This document shows positions 1-9,200 of a stretch of 64,000 nt of DNA, piece by piece. How positions within the stretch are numbered: the first letter of the stretch is position 1; every line of letters starts with the position of its first letter. The notes below the pieces were generated by a model. The model made no database searches, was not told where the DNA came from, and saw only the letters and a list, made by a program, of their open reading frames with translations. The stretch is from Pantoea sp. IMH (lineage in GTDB: Bacteria > Pseudomonadota > Gammaproteobacteria > Enterobacterales > Enterobacteriaceae), in the NCBI RefSeq assembly GCF_000599885.1, contig NZ_JFGT01000003.1, positions 171,355 to 235,354 of the forward strand, written 5' to 3'. Made by a program: the position numbers and the translations under genes.

Positions 1-190
1 GATCGTTGTAGCGATAGTTAAGGCTGAATTCGCCATCTTCCGCCATGCGTGCCGTTGGCACCTGTAGCAGACCTGCGCCGCCGAGATCGGATTGCGACGG
101 GCTTACCGGGTTAGTCAGCATTGCCGCCTGCGTCTGACAGGCACAGGCGACGGAAACAGCCAGCAGGCTGAGGAGATAATGTGTTTTCAT
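1..190 (-). CDS. yjbH: YjbH/GfcD-family outer membrane protein, N-terminal fragment
   Basis: Only the first 63 codons are inside the window; the gene continues past base 1. The start ATG (188-190) overlaps the yjbG stop in a TGATG arrangement, so the two are translationally coupled. The product opens with a signal peptide (MKTHYLLSLLAVSVACAC...) and then the conserved YjbH segment around DLGGAGLLQVPTARMAEDGE, which marks the family of large outer-membrane beta-barrel proteins encoded last in yjbEFGH and gfcABCD operons. In E. coli the operon is linked to an extracellular polysaccharide and the Rcs system. That the protein is a barrel is family knowledge; the fragment alone cannot show it. Assignment rests on both sequence and operon position. 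Confidence 0.9.
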   Translation of the reverse strand, partial: MKTHYLLSLLAVSVACACQTQAAMLTNPVSPSQSDLGGAGLLQVPTARMAEDGEFSLNYRYND

Positions 191-945
191 CAGTCAGGGA
201 TCCGGTGCGTCAGAACTGTAATGATTTGCTGGTTGAGATCCTGGTATTCGCCAGGCAGCGACCATGAGGAGAAACCAACGTAAAGGATGCTGCCCGCTTC
301 CGGCTCGCGATGGCGCCGGTTCCAGTAAGCCACCGGCACCTCACTGACGTCACCGGCAGGACCAATCAGCATCGCCGTATTACGCTCAGCGCCAGGCAGA
401 AGATCGTGATTCGCCAGATAATCAACCAGGCTGCGGCCTGGCTGCCAGGTCACTTTACCGCTTCCCACCAGCAGGCCAGCCAGGGTAACTGTTGCCGGCT
501 TTTGCCGCATATAGAGGCTGTAATCGCCCTGCAGACGGCGGTTTTCCGTCGCCCTGACGCGAACGATGTCCGGATCAAGGTTAACAAACTGGCGGCCTGT
601 CACCTTCACTGCCGCGAGTTGTTGCCAGACGTTTTCGACAACGGCGGCCTTGCCGCTATCGCCTGCTGCGCGTAGCGCCGTACTCCAGTCTTTAAGCCTC
701 GCCAGAAGTTGCTGCCGCTGCCGCTGTGCTGCTGCGGTGGCATTTTTTTCTGCAATCACCGTGCCTGGCCACCAGGTTTTCCCTGCCAGCGCCGGGCTGG
801 TCACTAACTGCGCCAGATTTTCCGCTTCATTGACGACGACACTTTCGATCTGACCGGGAGAAAAAACCGTGACCTGACTTTCCGCACGTATGTTCATCGA
901 AACGCAGAACGCGACGCCGGCGAGGATGAGGGATATTTTTTTCAT
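190..945 (-). CDS. yjbG: YjbG, GfcC-family periplasmic capsule/exopolysaccharide protein
   Basis: 251 residues with a cleavable signal peptide (MKKISLILAGVAFCVSMNIRA) and no further membrane segment, so it is probably periplasmic. It is third in the yjbEFGH operon, overlapping yjbF by 4 bases (ATGA) and yjbH by one base. The mature part has the length and general features of GfcC-like proteins (for example the LVDYLANHDLLPGAERNTA stretch near residue 175), which accompany polysaccharide export systems. The precise biochemical role is not established for the family. The tight overlaps imply that it is made together with the lipoprotein YjbF and the outer-membrane protein YjbH. Confidence 0.88.
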   Translation of the reverse strand: MKKISLILAGVAFCVSMNIRAESQVTVFSPGQIESVVVNEAENLAQLVTSPALAGKTWWPGTVIAEKNATAAAQRQRQQLLARLKDWSTALRAAGDSGKAAVVENVWQQLAAVKVTGRQFVNLDPDIVRVRATENRRLQGDYSLYMRQKPATVTLAGLLVGSGKVTWQPGRSLVDYLANHDLLPGAERNTAMLIGPAGDVSEVPVAYWNRRHREPEAGSILYVGFSSWSLPGEYQDLNQQIITVLTHRIPD

Positions 946-1589
946 GATTTCGCCGGCTTCAGTAGGGTGATTTCAAGAGAGAGATCCTCTCCGCCAGAGC
1001 GCTGCTGTGACTGACGGACCAGCCCTGTCGTCGCCTCAATCCAGAAGGTATTCGTCCAGGAGGTACTTTCTCCGGTCAGTTCAACCGTTTCCTGCCAGAC
1101 CTGACAGGCAATGTTGCTGCCGGCGATGCTCACCGTCCGATCCTCAAGCCGCCTGAAGTGAGAGACCGCCGTCGCTGCCCGGAACTGACCGTTCTCTGTC
1201 CAGCTCATCGTCCGCGTCCAGCTTGCTCCAGCGGTCAGGCGCAACGGGTCCGCCAGCGGGTCATGCTGAAGATCGGTCACTTCTTTCAGGTTGTCTCGCA
1301 GCCCCAGCGTTTTCACCACGCGGCCATGCTGCGTCACGACCATTGAGCGATCGCGGGTAATCCATTTTTGCTGCCCGTTTTCATCAAAGCCCAGCACCAC
1401 AAAAATGCGCTGACCGCCATTGATGCGCAGATAGATACTGGCATAGGGAAGCGCGTCGATCTGCTGGCTTGAAACCTCGATATCGTCGGGCCCGAGAAGA
1501 GCAAGGCTGACCGTATCGACCAGCCCTTTTTGCGTTTGCGTACAGGCCTGCAAAAGCAGGCACAGCAGCAGAAGTGGTATGTAGCGCAC
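942..1589 (-). CDS. yjbF: YjbF, GfcB-family lipoprotein
   Basis: Second gene of the yjbEFGH operon. I chose the GTG at 1589 because it is preceded by AGGGA with about ten bases spacing and puts a normal lipoprotein signal at the N-terminus: a hydrophobic run LLLLCLLLQAC, where the lipobox cysteine would be acylated. An in-frame start at 1637 would add 16 residues and push the signal inward. The product is about 215 residues. The segments PYASIYLRINGG and VVTQHGRVVKTLGL match the E. coli YjbF pattern. It is probably an outer-membrane lipoprotein of the exopolysaccharide machinery. It ends in a 4-base overlap with yjbG. Function beyond the operon association is unknown. Confidence 0.88.
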   Translation of the reverse strand: MRYIPLLLLCLLLQACTQTQKGLVDTVSLALLGPDDIEVSSQQIDALPYASIYLRINGGQRIFVVLGFDENGQQKWITRDRSMVVTQHGRVVKTLGLRDNLKEVTDLQHDPLADPLRLTAGASWTRTMSWTENGQFRAATAVSHFRRLEDRTVSIAGSNIACQVWQETVELTGESTSWTNTFWIEATTGLVRQSQQRSGGEDLSLEITLLKPAKS

Positions 1590-1667
1590 TGGTGTGAGTC
1601 CCTGAATAACGTCTGACAAGGTCGAAAATAACCACACAGGCGTGTGGTTATGATTAATTTTTTGTAC

Positions 1668-1916
1668 TTAACGCGTTGTGCTGGTCGTGGTGGTGGTCGT
1701 GGTTCCGGTATTGGAACCATTTCCGCCGCTGCTTGCTGCCAGCGCCACGCCGACCACGGCACCGAGGGCGCCCACGCCGACGGCGGTCGTGGTTCCGGCG
1801 GAGAGCGTTCCCGCCGCGCTACCGGCAGCCGCACCGGCTTCGGCTGGTGCGGCAAACGCAACAGAAGAGACCGATAAACAGGCTACGGCAACAGCCGCAC
1901 ATAAGACTTTTTTCAT
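1668..1916 (-). CDS. yjbE: YjbE, small secreted Ala/Gly/Thr-rich protein
   Basis: First gene of the operon, 82 residues. The ATG at 1916 is preferred over one at 1931 because AAGGGA lies about six bases upstream. It has a classic signal peptide (MKKVLCAAVAVACLSVSSVAFA) followed by a low-complexity mature part: alanine/glycine rich, then a glycine-rich hydrophobic stretch (VGVGALGAVVGVALAASS) and a C-terminal threonine tract (TGTTTTTTTSTTR). This layout is shared by YjbE/GfcA/YmcD-type proteins encoded first in these operons. The hydrophobic glycine stretch could insert in a membrane or aid assembly, but this is inference. The gap to yjbF is 78 bases from the GTG start. Confidence 0.88.
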   Translation of the reverse strand: MKKVLCAAVAVACLSVSSVAFAAPAEAGAAAGSAAGTLSAGTTTAVGVGALGAVVGVALAASSGGNGSNTGTTTTTTTSTTR

Positions 1917-2624
1917 TACATTTCCCTTCATCAGATGAATGGATAGTTCGCCTGAAGGGTTTCAGGCGCGCCCAGTATAAGGCATCGGCTTGCCCGAATT
2001 GACGGGCGCGCCAGCCCGCCAAATAGGCCGTTACCGGCACGCCGCTAGCGGTTTTATTCTGCGCATTTAAGCTTCTTTTAACTGAATAATTCAAAATGTT
2101 GGTATTTATGTCTGTAAAGAACGCGCAAGTCAGTGCCATAAACTAACAATAAGCGTTAAGTGAGCGCTTCAGTCTGAAAGCCGAAGCGAGAGAGAGTAAA
2201 AGCAAATAATTGCATTTTTTTCAGTTGGTTAACGGTAACTACCGGCATTATTTACTGAAAAAAGCGCAAAAAGATTTCAGATTTATCTGGCAGGGAATTG
2301 GCTTAAGTTGCCGAATTTTAAGAATTTCCTCAGCAGCTAAACGCCATTTTTAGTAATAACTGGTGTGACTTTAAGCTCTCTGCGCGCTCAAATCTGACGA
2401 GTCACCACCGCCAGGTAAGGGAAAAAGCACAAAGCATCCTGTCAAACAGGACCATAGCAGGCTGAACTGGATCGGATTTAATGATTCACCGAATCACGGG
2501 CACTAAAAAGGGCTGTGGCGAGTGCCAGCAGCCCTGATTACAGCGGGCGCCCAGCCTTTTTGACTGCGCGCTCAGAGGAAAATAACCGCGCTGGCAGAAC
2601 GCGTTGTGACTGCCAGCGGCCGGT
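1917..2624. other. Intergenic region upstream of yjbE, downstream of pgi
   Basis: About 700 bases with no credible gene; the open frames here are short and lack ribosome sites. It must hold the yjbE promoter. A Rcs-box-like word, TAAGAATTTCCT, lies at 2318-2329 (compare TAAGAATATTCCTA), one base shorter than consensus and therefore uncertain. The pgi terminator is at 2504-2535. Confidence 0.6.
2504..2535 (-). terminator. Rho-independent terminator after pgi
   Basis: On the minus strand AGGGCTG pairs with CAGCCCT (7 bp, 2509-2515 with 2529-2535) and is followed directly by TTTTA. It lies about 90 bases beyond the pgi stop, so it separates pgi from the yjb operon. Confidence 0.75.
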
Positions 2625-4274
2625 TTAGCCTCGCCAGTTTTTATAGCGGTTGATCAGCCCATTGGTAGAGCTGTCATGTGAACTCACCGCTTCGCTTCCT
2701 GACAGTTCCGGGAGGATGCGGTTAGCCAGTTGTTTACCCAGCTCAACGCCCCACTGATCGAACGTGAAGATGTTCAAAATGGCACCCTGTGTAAAGATTT
2801 TGTGCTCGTAGAGCGCAATCAGCGCCCCAAGGCTGAACGGGGTGATATCACGCAGCAGGATAGAGTTCGTCGGGCGGTTGCCTTCAAACACTTTAAAAGG
2901 AACGATATGCTCAACGGATGCCGCCTCTTTACCCGCATCGGCAAACTCTTTTTCCACCACGTCGCGTGATTTGCCAAACGCCAGCGCTTCAGTCTGGGCA
3001 AAGAAGTTAGACAGCAATTTGGCGTGATGATCGCCCAGTTTGTTATGAGTAACCGCTGGCGCAATAAAGTCGCAAGGTACCAGTTTGGTCCCCTGGTGGA
3101 TCAGCTGATAAAACGCATGCTGGCCATTGGTGCCCGGCTCGCCCCAGATGATCGGTCCGGTTTCATAAGAGACCGGGTTACCGTTGCGATCGACACACTT
3201 ACCGTTGGACTCCATATTCCCCTGCTGGAAATAGGCCGCAAAGCGGTGCATATACTGATCGTATGGCAGAATTGCTTCGGTTTCCGCGCCGAAGAAATTG
3301 TTATACCAGATGCCAATCAGCGCCAGGATGACCGGCAGGTTCTCCTCCAGCGGCGTGGTGGCGAAGTGCTGATCCATTGCATGAGCGCCGCTCAGCAGTT
3401 TTTCGAAGTTATCGAAACCGATGGAGAGCACGATAGAGAGGCCGATGGCGGACCAGAGAGAGTAACGTCCACCAACCCAGTCCCAGAATTCGAACATGTT
3501 GTCGGTATCGATACCGAACTCACCGACCGCTTTTGCGTTAGTGGACAGCGCGGCGAAGTGCTTCGCGATATGCTGTTCATCGCCTGCGGCTTTCAGGAAC
3601 CACTCACGCGCGCTGTGGGCATTAGTCATGGTTTCCTGAGTGGTAAAGGTTTTGGAGGCGACTAAAAACAGCGTTGTTTCCGGATTCAGCGACTTCACCG
3701 TTTCCGCAATGTGGGTGCCGTCAACGTTCGACACAAAATGCATGTTCAGATGGTTTTTGTAAGGACGCAGCGCTTCGGTCACCATAAAGGGGCCGAGATC
3801 GGAGCCGCCGATACCGATATTTACCACGTCGGTAATTGGCTGACCGGTATAACCTTTCCACTCGCCGCTGATAATGCGTTCTGAGAAGGATTTCATCTTC
3901 TCAAGCACCGCATTCACTTCCGGCATCACATCTTTTCCGTCCACCATTACCGGCTTGTTGCTGCGGTTGCGCAGCGCGGTATGCAGAACAGCGCGGTCTT
4001 CGGTGCGGTTAATTTTTTCACCGGCGAACATCGATTTGATGGCGCCCTGCAGATCGGTCTCTTTCGCCAGCGCCTGAAGCTTGTTCAGGGTGTCGGTGGT
4101 GATGCGGTTTTTGGAATAATCCACCAGCATCAAGTCGTCAAAGGTTGCGGAGAATTTTTCGAAGCGCTGACCGTCTTGCGCAAACAACGCGGCGATCTCG
4201 ACGTCTTTCATCTCTTCGTAATGCTGTTCCAGCGCTTGCCAGGCAGCGGTTTGTGTCGGATTGATATTTTTCAT
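2625..4274 (-). CDS. pgi: Glucose-6-phosphate isomerase
   Basis: 549 residues, the same length as E. coli Pgi, and alignable end to end. It interconverts glucose 6-phosphate and fructose 6-phosphate in the cytoplasm. Signature stretches are present: [13 protein letters not shown] near residue 270, the catalytic glutamate in [10 protein letters not shown] near 355, the histidine in [11 protein letters not shown] near 386, and [13 protein letters not shown] near 510 with the base-region lysine. It sits between a divergent antiporter gene and the yjb operon; in E. coli pgi also directly precedes yjbE. A terminator follows the gene, so pgi is probably its own unit. Nothing is abnormal in the reading frame. 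Confidence 0.98.
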   Translation of the reverse strand: MKNINPTQTAAWQALEQHYEEMKDVEIAALFAQDGQRFEKFSATFDDLMLVDYSKNRITTDTLNKLQALAKETDLQGAIKSMFAGEKINRTEDRAVLHTALRNRSNKPVMVDGKDVMPEVNAVLEKMKSFSERIISGEWKGYTGQPITDVVNIGIGGSDLGPFMVTEALRPYKNHLNMHFVSNVDGTHIAETVKSLNPETTLFLVASKTFTTQETMTNAHSAREWFLKAAGDEQHIAKHFAALSTNAKAVGEFGIDTDNMFEFWDWVGGRYSLWSAIGLSIVLSIGFDNFEKLLSGAHAMDQHFATTPLEENLPVILALIGIWYNNFFGAETEAILPYDQYMHRFAAYFQQGNMESNGKCVDRNGNPVSYETGPIIWGEPGTNGQHAFYQLIHQGTKLVPCDFIAPAVTHNKLGDHHAKLLSNFFAQTEALAFGKSRDVVEKEFADAGKEAASVEHIVPFKVFEGNRPTNSILLRDITPFSLGALIALYEHKIFTQGAILNIFTFDQWGVELGKQLANRILPELSGSEAVSSHDSSTNGLINRYKNWRG

Positions 4275-4495
4275 AGCAACACACTCTTTTTTAAGTAAGA
4301 ACCGTAAATCAGACCGGACGTCATGTTACAGGAAGCCGCTTGCTTCGCTCTCCTCTTCCTGTAACAGGCTAAATCTATCATCAGGCAGGATTTTTCCGCC
4401 TTTTTATCCGGGGCTATTTATAATTCAGGCTGCGGGAGATCTTCACCGCACAGCGTTTCAGTATGACCACTCTTGTTGTCGAAAGGAAAAATTTT

Positions 4496-6301
4496 ATGGC
4501 GATGTCTGCCCCACTACTGTTGGTCATCATCGGAATCAGCTCACTGGCAGCCCAGTGGGTCGCCTGGTTACTGCGTTTACCCGCCATTTTACCCCTGCTG
4601 GTTTTCGGCATTCTCCTGGGGCCTGTTGGCCATGTTTTGCAGCCTGACGCCCTGTTTGGCAGCCTGCTGTTCCCCCTCGTTTCGCTCTCGGTCGCCATTA
4701 TTCTGTTTGAAGGCGCCTTGACCCTGCGCTTCGATGAGATCCAGGGGTTAGGCAAAGTAGTACGCAATCTGGTGACCATCGGCATGCTGATCACCTTCCT
4801 GGTAATCAGCGTCAGCTGCTGGGCGTTACTGGATTTCCCGCCCGAGCTGGCCGCGCTGGTAGGCGCCGTTACCGTGGTCACCGGTCCGACGGTTATCGCG
4901 CCCCTGATGCGCGTCGTCCGGCCTAACCGCGCCATCAATCAGGTGCTGCGCTGGGAAGGCATTATCATCGATCCGGTTGGCGCCATTTTCACGCTTCTGG
5001 TGTTTGAATTCATTGTGCTGAGTCAGAAAGCTGAATCGTTAATGCACCTCTTCTGGACGCTGGGCGTAACGGCGGCGGTCGGTATGGCTGGCGGCGCGCT
5101 CTTTGGCTGGCTGTTGGGTATCGCCCTGAAACGCGTCTGGCTGCCGGCCTATTTGCAAAACTTCGCCGTGCTGGCCGTTATGCTTTCCGCTTTTGGCCTT
5201 TCTAATGCCGTCGCGGATGAGTCTGGCCTGCTGACGGTGACAATTATGGGCATCTGGCTGGCGAATATGCGTGATGTGGATTTGACCGATATTATCGCCT
5301 TCAAGGAAGAGCTTTCCGCGCTGCTGATTTCCGGACTTTTTATTATTCTGGCCGCCCGTCTGGATCTGAGCGCGTTACTGGCGATGGGCTGGCCTTTGCT
5401 GGCGCTGCTGCTGATCGTGCAGTTTATTGCGCGTCCTTTGTGTATCGCCGCTTCCACCGCAGGTTCCTCCCTGCACTGGCGTGAAAAAGTGATGCTGAGC
5501 TGGGTTTCACCTCGTGGCATCGTTGCTGCCGCAGTCAGTTCCCTGTTTGCCCTGACCCTGGAACGAACCGGTTATCCTGGTGCGGATAAGCTGGTTACAG
5601 TCGTGTTTGCGGTGATCATCGGCACGGTGGTGCTGCAAAGCCTGACCAGTTCGATGCTGGCGCGATCGTTGCGCGTGCAGCAGCAGGAACCACGTGGCGT
5701 GCTAATTGTCGGGGCCAACAGCGTCGCCAGATCGGTGGCCGCCGCCCTGAAAAAACTGGATATTCCGGTGCTGGTTACCGACAGCAGCTGGGAATATTAC
5801 CGGCAGGCCAGGATGGAAGGCATCGCGGCCTATTATGGTAATGCATGGTCGGAACATGCAGAGAACTTCCTCGATTTAAGCGAAACTGCACATGTTCTGG
5901 CGCTGTCACCTAATCGTCATCAGAATGCGCTGGCGGTCTACCATTTCAGTCATATTTTTGGCGAAGGAAAAGTGGCGGCCATCCGTTCCGGTCCGGCGCT
6001 GAAAAACCGCCGTGACAGTGAAAGCCCCCGCTTTCGTCGCCATGAGGTGCTGTTCGGGCAGGAACAGACCTATGGCCGGCTCAGCAGCCTGTTATCCAAA
6101 GGGGCCACGTTGAAAACCACTCGTCTGAACGAGAACTTTGGCTGGGTGGATTACCTGGAGAAAAACCAGGGTGTGATCCCCCTGTTTGTTCAGAATGAAG
6201 AAGGGAAGCTGAGCGTGGTGAAGGGCGACCAGCCGCTGCCGCTGCCCTGCACGCTGATTGCGCTGGTACAAAATGAAAATTACTCAAACGGCAGAGATTG
6301 A
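4496..6301 (+). CDS. CPA1-type cation:proton antiporter with cytoplasmic C-terminal domain
   Basis: 601 residues from the ATG at 4496, which has AAAGGA eight bases upstream; an upstream in-frame ATG at 4463 lacks such a site. About the first 390 residues are a hydrophobic bundle of roughly a dozen membrane segments of the sodium/proton exchanger type, with conserved stretches GAVTVVTGPTVIAPL and WEGIIIDPVGAIF (the Asp and Glu are the expected ion-pathway residues). After about residue 395 comes a soluble domain starting with VLIVGANSVARSVAAALKKL, a Rossmann-like GxxxxxR pattern resembling TrkA-N nucleotide-binding domains, so gating by a nucleotide is plausible. Substrate ion (Na+, K+) is not decidable from sequence. 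It is divergent from pgi and just upstream of the lysC leader. E. coli lacks a gene here. Confidence 0.85.
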   Translation: MAMSAPLLLVIIGISSLAAQWVAWLLRLPAILPLLVFGILLGPVGHVLQPDALFGSLLFPLVSLSVAIILFEGALTLRFDEIQGLGKVVRNLVTIGMLITFLVISVSCWALLDFPPELAALVGAVTVVTGPTVIAPLMRVVRPNRAINQVLRWEGIIIDPVGAIFTLLVFEFIVLSQKAESLMHLFWTLGVTAAVGMAGGALFGWLLGIALKRVWLPAYLQNFAVLAVMLSAFGLSNAVADESGLLTVTIMGIWLANMRDVDLTDIIAFKEELSALLISGLFIILAARLDLSALLAMGWPLLALLLIVQFIARPLCIAASTAGSSLHWREKVMLSWVSPRGIVAAAVSSLFALTLERTGYPGADKLVTVVFAVIIGTVVLQSLTSSMLARSLRVQQQEPRGVLIVGANSVARSVAAALKKLDIPVLVTDSSWEYYRQARMEGIAAYYGNAWSEHAENFLDLSETAHVLALSPNRHQNALAVYHFSHIFGEGKVAAIRSGPALKNRRDSESPRFRRHEVLFGQEQTYGRLSSLLSKGATLKTTRLNENFGWVDYLEKNQGVIPLFVQNEEGKLSVVKGDQPLPLPCTLIALVQNENYSNGRD

Positions 6302-6337
6302 CAGCGAAGGCAGAACCCGATATTTCTAGGCGGCTAG

Positions 6338-6762
6338 TTGCGCATCTGATGCGCAAGCCAGAAGAGGCGCGTCGCCCAGGCAGTGTGTTGGAGGAGCCGG
6401 ATCCACAGAAAACACATCAGGGGGAGCGACGCCGAGGTGTAATCCCTTCGGTAGGGTGCGCATCGACCACAGGGGCTGAATCCTCTGGGTTGTCACCAGG
6501 TTCGTTCGGCAGTCGGACGAACCCTACCCGTGTTAGCGGGCGTTGCCGTAAGGCGCAGGCTAATCCTCCAATGGAGTGACGCCTGGCAGTAGATCGGCTG
6601 AGTTCAGCCACAGGGTCATGCTGACGTCAGGTTACGCAGGTAGACAAGGTGGAGCGCTTCTGGGTGACTCGTAGTCAATCCCTTTTCTACGTCTGACCCG
6701 TTTCTGCTCTTCCCTTGTGCCAAGGCTGATGGAATTTAACCTGACACGAGGTATACCAAATC
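6338..6762 (+). promoter_or_regulatory. Lysine riboswitch (L box), unusually long, controlling lysC
   Basis: The L-box core is plain: AGAGGCGCG at 6362, GGAGGAGCC near 6391, GGGGGAGCG and GCCGAGG near 6420-6440, GGGGCTGAA and CTGGGTTGTCACC near 6473-6497, and AGTCGG at 6511. P1 pairs GCCAGAAG (6357-6364) with CTTCTGGG (6657-6664). A 5' hairpin TTGCGCA/TGCGCAA occupies 6338-6356. The stretch CTTCCCTTGTGCCAAGGCTGA near 6708-6729 and the CCTGACACGAGG before lysC match the E. coli lysC leader end. Between P5 (6499-6523) and the 3' strand of P1 there is an extra 120-base module, described as a finding. Lysine binding would reduce lysC expression, probably at translation initiation as well as RNA decay. 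Confidence 0.93.
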
Positions 6763-8118
6763 ATGTCCCACTCTTCACTGATCGTGGCAAAATTCGGCGG
6801 CACCAGCGTTGCCGACTTTAGCGCGATGAGCCGCAGCGCCGATGTGGTGCTGTCAAATCCCGATACCCGCCTGGTGGTGCTCTCGGCTTCCGCTGGCGTA
6901 ACGAACCTGCTGGTTTCACTGGCTGAAGGGCAGGAGCAGGCGCAGCGTGCTTACCTGCTGGATGAGATCCGCCGTATTCAGTACGCGATTGTCGAACAGC
7001 TAACCCAGCCAGATGTGATCCGTGACGAGATCGATCGGATGCTGGAAAATATCACTATGCTCTCCGAGGCCGCCGCGCTGGCCAACTCAACCGCCCTCAC
7101 CGATGAGCTGGTCAGCCACGGCGAGTTGATGTCTACCCTGCTTTTTGTCGAAATTCTGCGACAGCGGGGCCTCACCGCGCAGTGGTTCGACGTACGCAAA
7201 ATCATGCGCACCAGCGACCGTTTCGGCCGCGCCGAGCCGGATGTTGCCCAGTTGGCTGAGCTGAGCCGGGCGCAGCTTGCTCCCCGCCTCAGCGAGACGT
7301 TAATCGTCACCCAGGGATTTATCGGCAGCGAGGCGAAGGGCCGCACTACCACGCTGGGACGGGGCGGCAGCGACTATACCGCGGCGCTGCTGGGTGAAGC
7401 GCTTCATGCCAGCCGCATCGATATCTGGACAGACGTACCGGGGATTTACACCACCGATCCCCGCGTCGTGCCTGGGGCGAAACGCATCGATGAAATCACC
7501 TTCGAAGAAGCCGCCGAAATGGCAACCTTTGGCGCTAAGGTGCTGCATCCGGCGACCCTGATGCCTGCGGTGCGCAGCGATATTCCTGTCTTCGTTGGCT
7601 CAAGCAAAGATCCTTCTGCTGGCGGCACGCGCGTCTGCAAGGCCTCGCAGAATCCACCGCTGTTCCGTGCGCTGGCGCTGCGTCGCAGGCAGACGCTGCT
7701 GACGCTGCACAGCCTGAATATGCTTCACGCCCGTGGCTTTCTGGCGGAGGTATTCAACATTCTGGCGCGTCACAATATCTCCGTTGACCTGATCACAACC
7801 TCCGAAGTCAGCGTCGCGCTGACGCTGGACACCACCGGTTCCACCTCCACGGGTGAAAGCCTGCTGACTCAGGGACTGCTGACCGAGCTCTCCTCGCTGT
7901 GTCGGGTCGAAGTGGAGGAAAATCTGGCGCTGGTGGCGCTGATCGGCAACAAACTTTCTCAGGCGTGCGGCGTGGGAAAAGAGGTCTTCGGCGTGCTCGA
8001 ACCTTTTAACCTGCGGCTGATCTGCTACGGCGCCAGCAGCTATAATCTCTGTTTCCTGGTGCCTGGCGATGATGCCGAGCGCGTGGTACAGCGACTGCAC
8101 CATAATCTTTTTGAATAA
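6763..8118 (+). CDS. lysC: Lysine-sensitive aspartate kinase III
   Basis: 451 residues. Phosphorylates aspartate, the first step of the aspartate family pathway that leads to lysine, diaminopimelate, threonine and methionine. The N-terminal amino acid kinase domain carries KFGGTSVADF at residue 8 and the nucleotide/substrate stretch TTLGRGGSDYTAALL near 200; the C-terminal third holds two ACT regulatory domains (the LLTLHSLNMLHARGFLAEVF region onward) where lysine binds. Length and the single-domain architecture without homoserine dehydrogenase identify LysC rather than ThrA or MetL. Expression is controlled by the lysine riboswitch that ends immediately upstream, and a strong terminator follows, so the gene is monocistronic. 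Confidence 0.97.
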   Translation: MSHSSLIVAKFGGTSVADFSAMSRSADVVLSNPDTRLVVLSASAGVTNLLVSLAEGQEQAQRAYLLDEIRRIQYAIVEQLTQPDVIRDEIDRMLENITMLSEAAALANSTALTDELVSHGELMSTLLFVEILRQRGLTAQWFDVRKIMRTSDRFGRAEPDVAQLAELSRAQLAPRLSETLIVTQGFIGSEAKGRTTTLGRGGSDYTAALLGEALHASRIDIWTDVPGIYTTDPRVVPGAKRIDEITFEEAAEMATFGAKVLHPATLMPAVRSDIPVFVGSSKDPSAGGTRVCKASQNPPLFRALALRRRQTLLTLHSLNMLHARGFLAEVFNILARHNISVDLITTSEVSVALTLDTTGSTSTGESLLTQGLLTELSSLCRVEVEENLALVALIGNKLSQACGVGKEVFGVLEPFNLRLICYGASSYNLCFLVPGDDAERVVQRLHHNLFE

Positions 8119-8124
8119 TGAGTG

Positions 8125-8150
8125 AACCGGGCCTGGCCCGGTTTTTTTTG
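8125..8150 (+). terminator. Rho-independent terminator after lysC
   Basis: AACCGGGC pairs with GCCCGGTT across a three-base loop, followed by a run of eight T residues. It lies seven bases beyond the lysC stop. Confidence 0.95.
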
Positions 8151-8326
8151 CATCGCGATAACATGCCGTTTACCCCCTTCTCTCAAAAAATTTTTTCCCT
8201 ACACCGCCGCAGAATCTGAAAATCATTTTTTCAACGGTTTCTATTCTCAAATGACACTGCAGGCTTGTGAAACGATTCAGCAAGGAGATAATTCTCTTTT
8301 TTTAACCTCCAGAGTGACAACGCAGG

Positions 8327-9022
8327 ATGATGAAAAAGTTAACGGCTGAGTTTTTGGGAACCTTTGTTCTGGTTTTTGGCGGGTGTGGTAGCGCGGTCCT
8401 GGCCGCAGGTTTTCCGGGCCTGGGTATCGGCTTTGCCGGCGTGGCGCTGGCGTTCGGCCTGGCGGTGCTGACCATGGCTTATGCGGTAGGTCATATCTCC
8501 GGCGGACACTTTAACCCGGCGGTGACGCTGGGCCTCTGGGCTGGTGGACGCTTCCCGGGACGCCAGATTGTGGGGTATATGGCAGCTCAGGTTATCGGCG
8601 GTCTGGCAGCAGCAGCCGTTCTGTATGTGATTGCCAACGGTAATACAGCGTTCGATGCAACCGCAGGCGGCTTTGCCTCGAACGGCTACGGCGCACATTC
8701 ACCGGGCGGCTACTCGCTTCTGGCAGGCATGGTAACGGAAGTCGTTTTGACGGCGATCTTCCTGATTATTATCCACGGCGCGACCGATAAACGTGCGCCT
8801 ACAGGCTTCGCACCCATCGCGATTGGCCTTGCGCTGACGCTGCTCCACCTTATCTCTATTCCGGTGACGAATACCTCCGTTAACCCGGCACGTAGCACCG
8901 CCGTTGCGCTGTTCCAGGGCGGCTGGGCAGTAGAGCAGCTGTGGATGTTCTGGCTGATGCCGCTGGCTGGCGGCGTGGCAGGCGGCCTGATTTATCGTCT
9001 CCTGCTCGCCAGTAAGGATTAA
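8327..9022 (+). CDS. aqpZ: Aquaporin Z
   Basis: 231 residues, the same length as E. coli AqpZ, and alignable throughout. It is an inner-membrane tetrameric water channel with six membrane helices. Both pore motifs are present: HFNPAVT near residue 64 and VNPARS near residue 187. The start opens [19 protein letters not shown], typical of AqpZ rather than the glycerol facilitator. Two adjacent ATG codons (8327 and 8330) are possible starts; the sequence does not decide between them. In E. coli aqpZ is elsewhere in the chromosome, so its place after lysC is a local arrangement. A terminator-like hairpin follows at 9032-9059. Confidence 0.95.
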   Translation: MMKKLTAEFLGTFVLVFGGCGSAVLAAGFPGLGIGFAGVALAFGLAVLTMAYAVGHISGGHFNPAVTLGLWAGGRFPGRQIVGYMAAQVIGGLAAAAVLYVIANGNTAFDATAGGFASNGYGAHSPGGYSLLAGMVTEVVLTAIFLIIIHGATDKRAPTGFAPIAIGLALTLLHLISIPVTNTSVNPARSTAVALFQGGWAVEQLWMFWLMPLAGGVAGGLIYRLLLASKD

Positions 9023-9031
9023 GTAACGCCG

Positions 9032-9059
9032 GCTGGCGTGCCCGCTGTGGCCCGCCAGC
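9032..9059 (+). terminator. Probable terminator after aqpZ
   Basis: GCTGGCG (9032-9038) pairs with CGCCAGC (9053-9059), ten bases after the aqpZ stop. The following bases ATCTTCTCCCC are pyrimidine-rich but not a clean T run. Confidence 0.45.
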
Positions 9060-9200
9060 ATCTTCTCCCCGCGACACATTCTTTTCTCTTCCCGGTTGAT
9101 GCTATGCTCCCGCAGTCACTTTTCCCTCGTTCCGGGATAAGCGATCTTCTATGGCAAAATCTGTACAAGATAAACACAACAAACAAAAGGAAGTCTGGCT

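Noticed and set aside
1819..2139. 106-codon minus-strand frame overlapping yjbE
   Set aside because: Out of frame with the clearly secreted YjbE and without a ribosome site.
2236..2250. ops/JUMPstart-like word GCCGGTAG on the minus strand upstream of yjbE
   Set aside because: Only the GGTAG core matches GGCGGTAGCGT; flanking bases and the JUMPstart context are missing, so RfaH recruitment cannot be supported.
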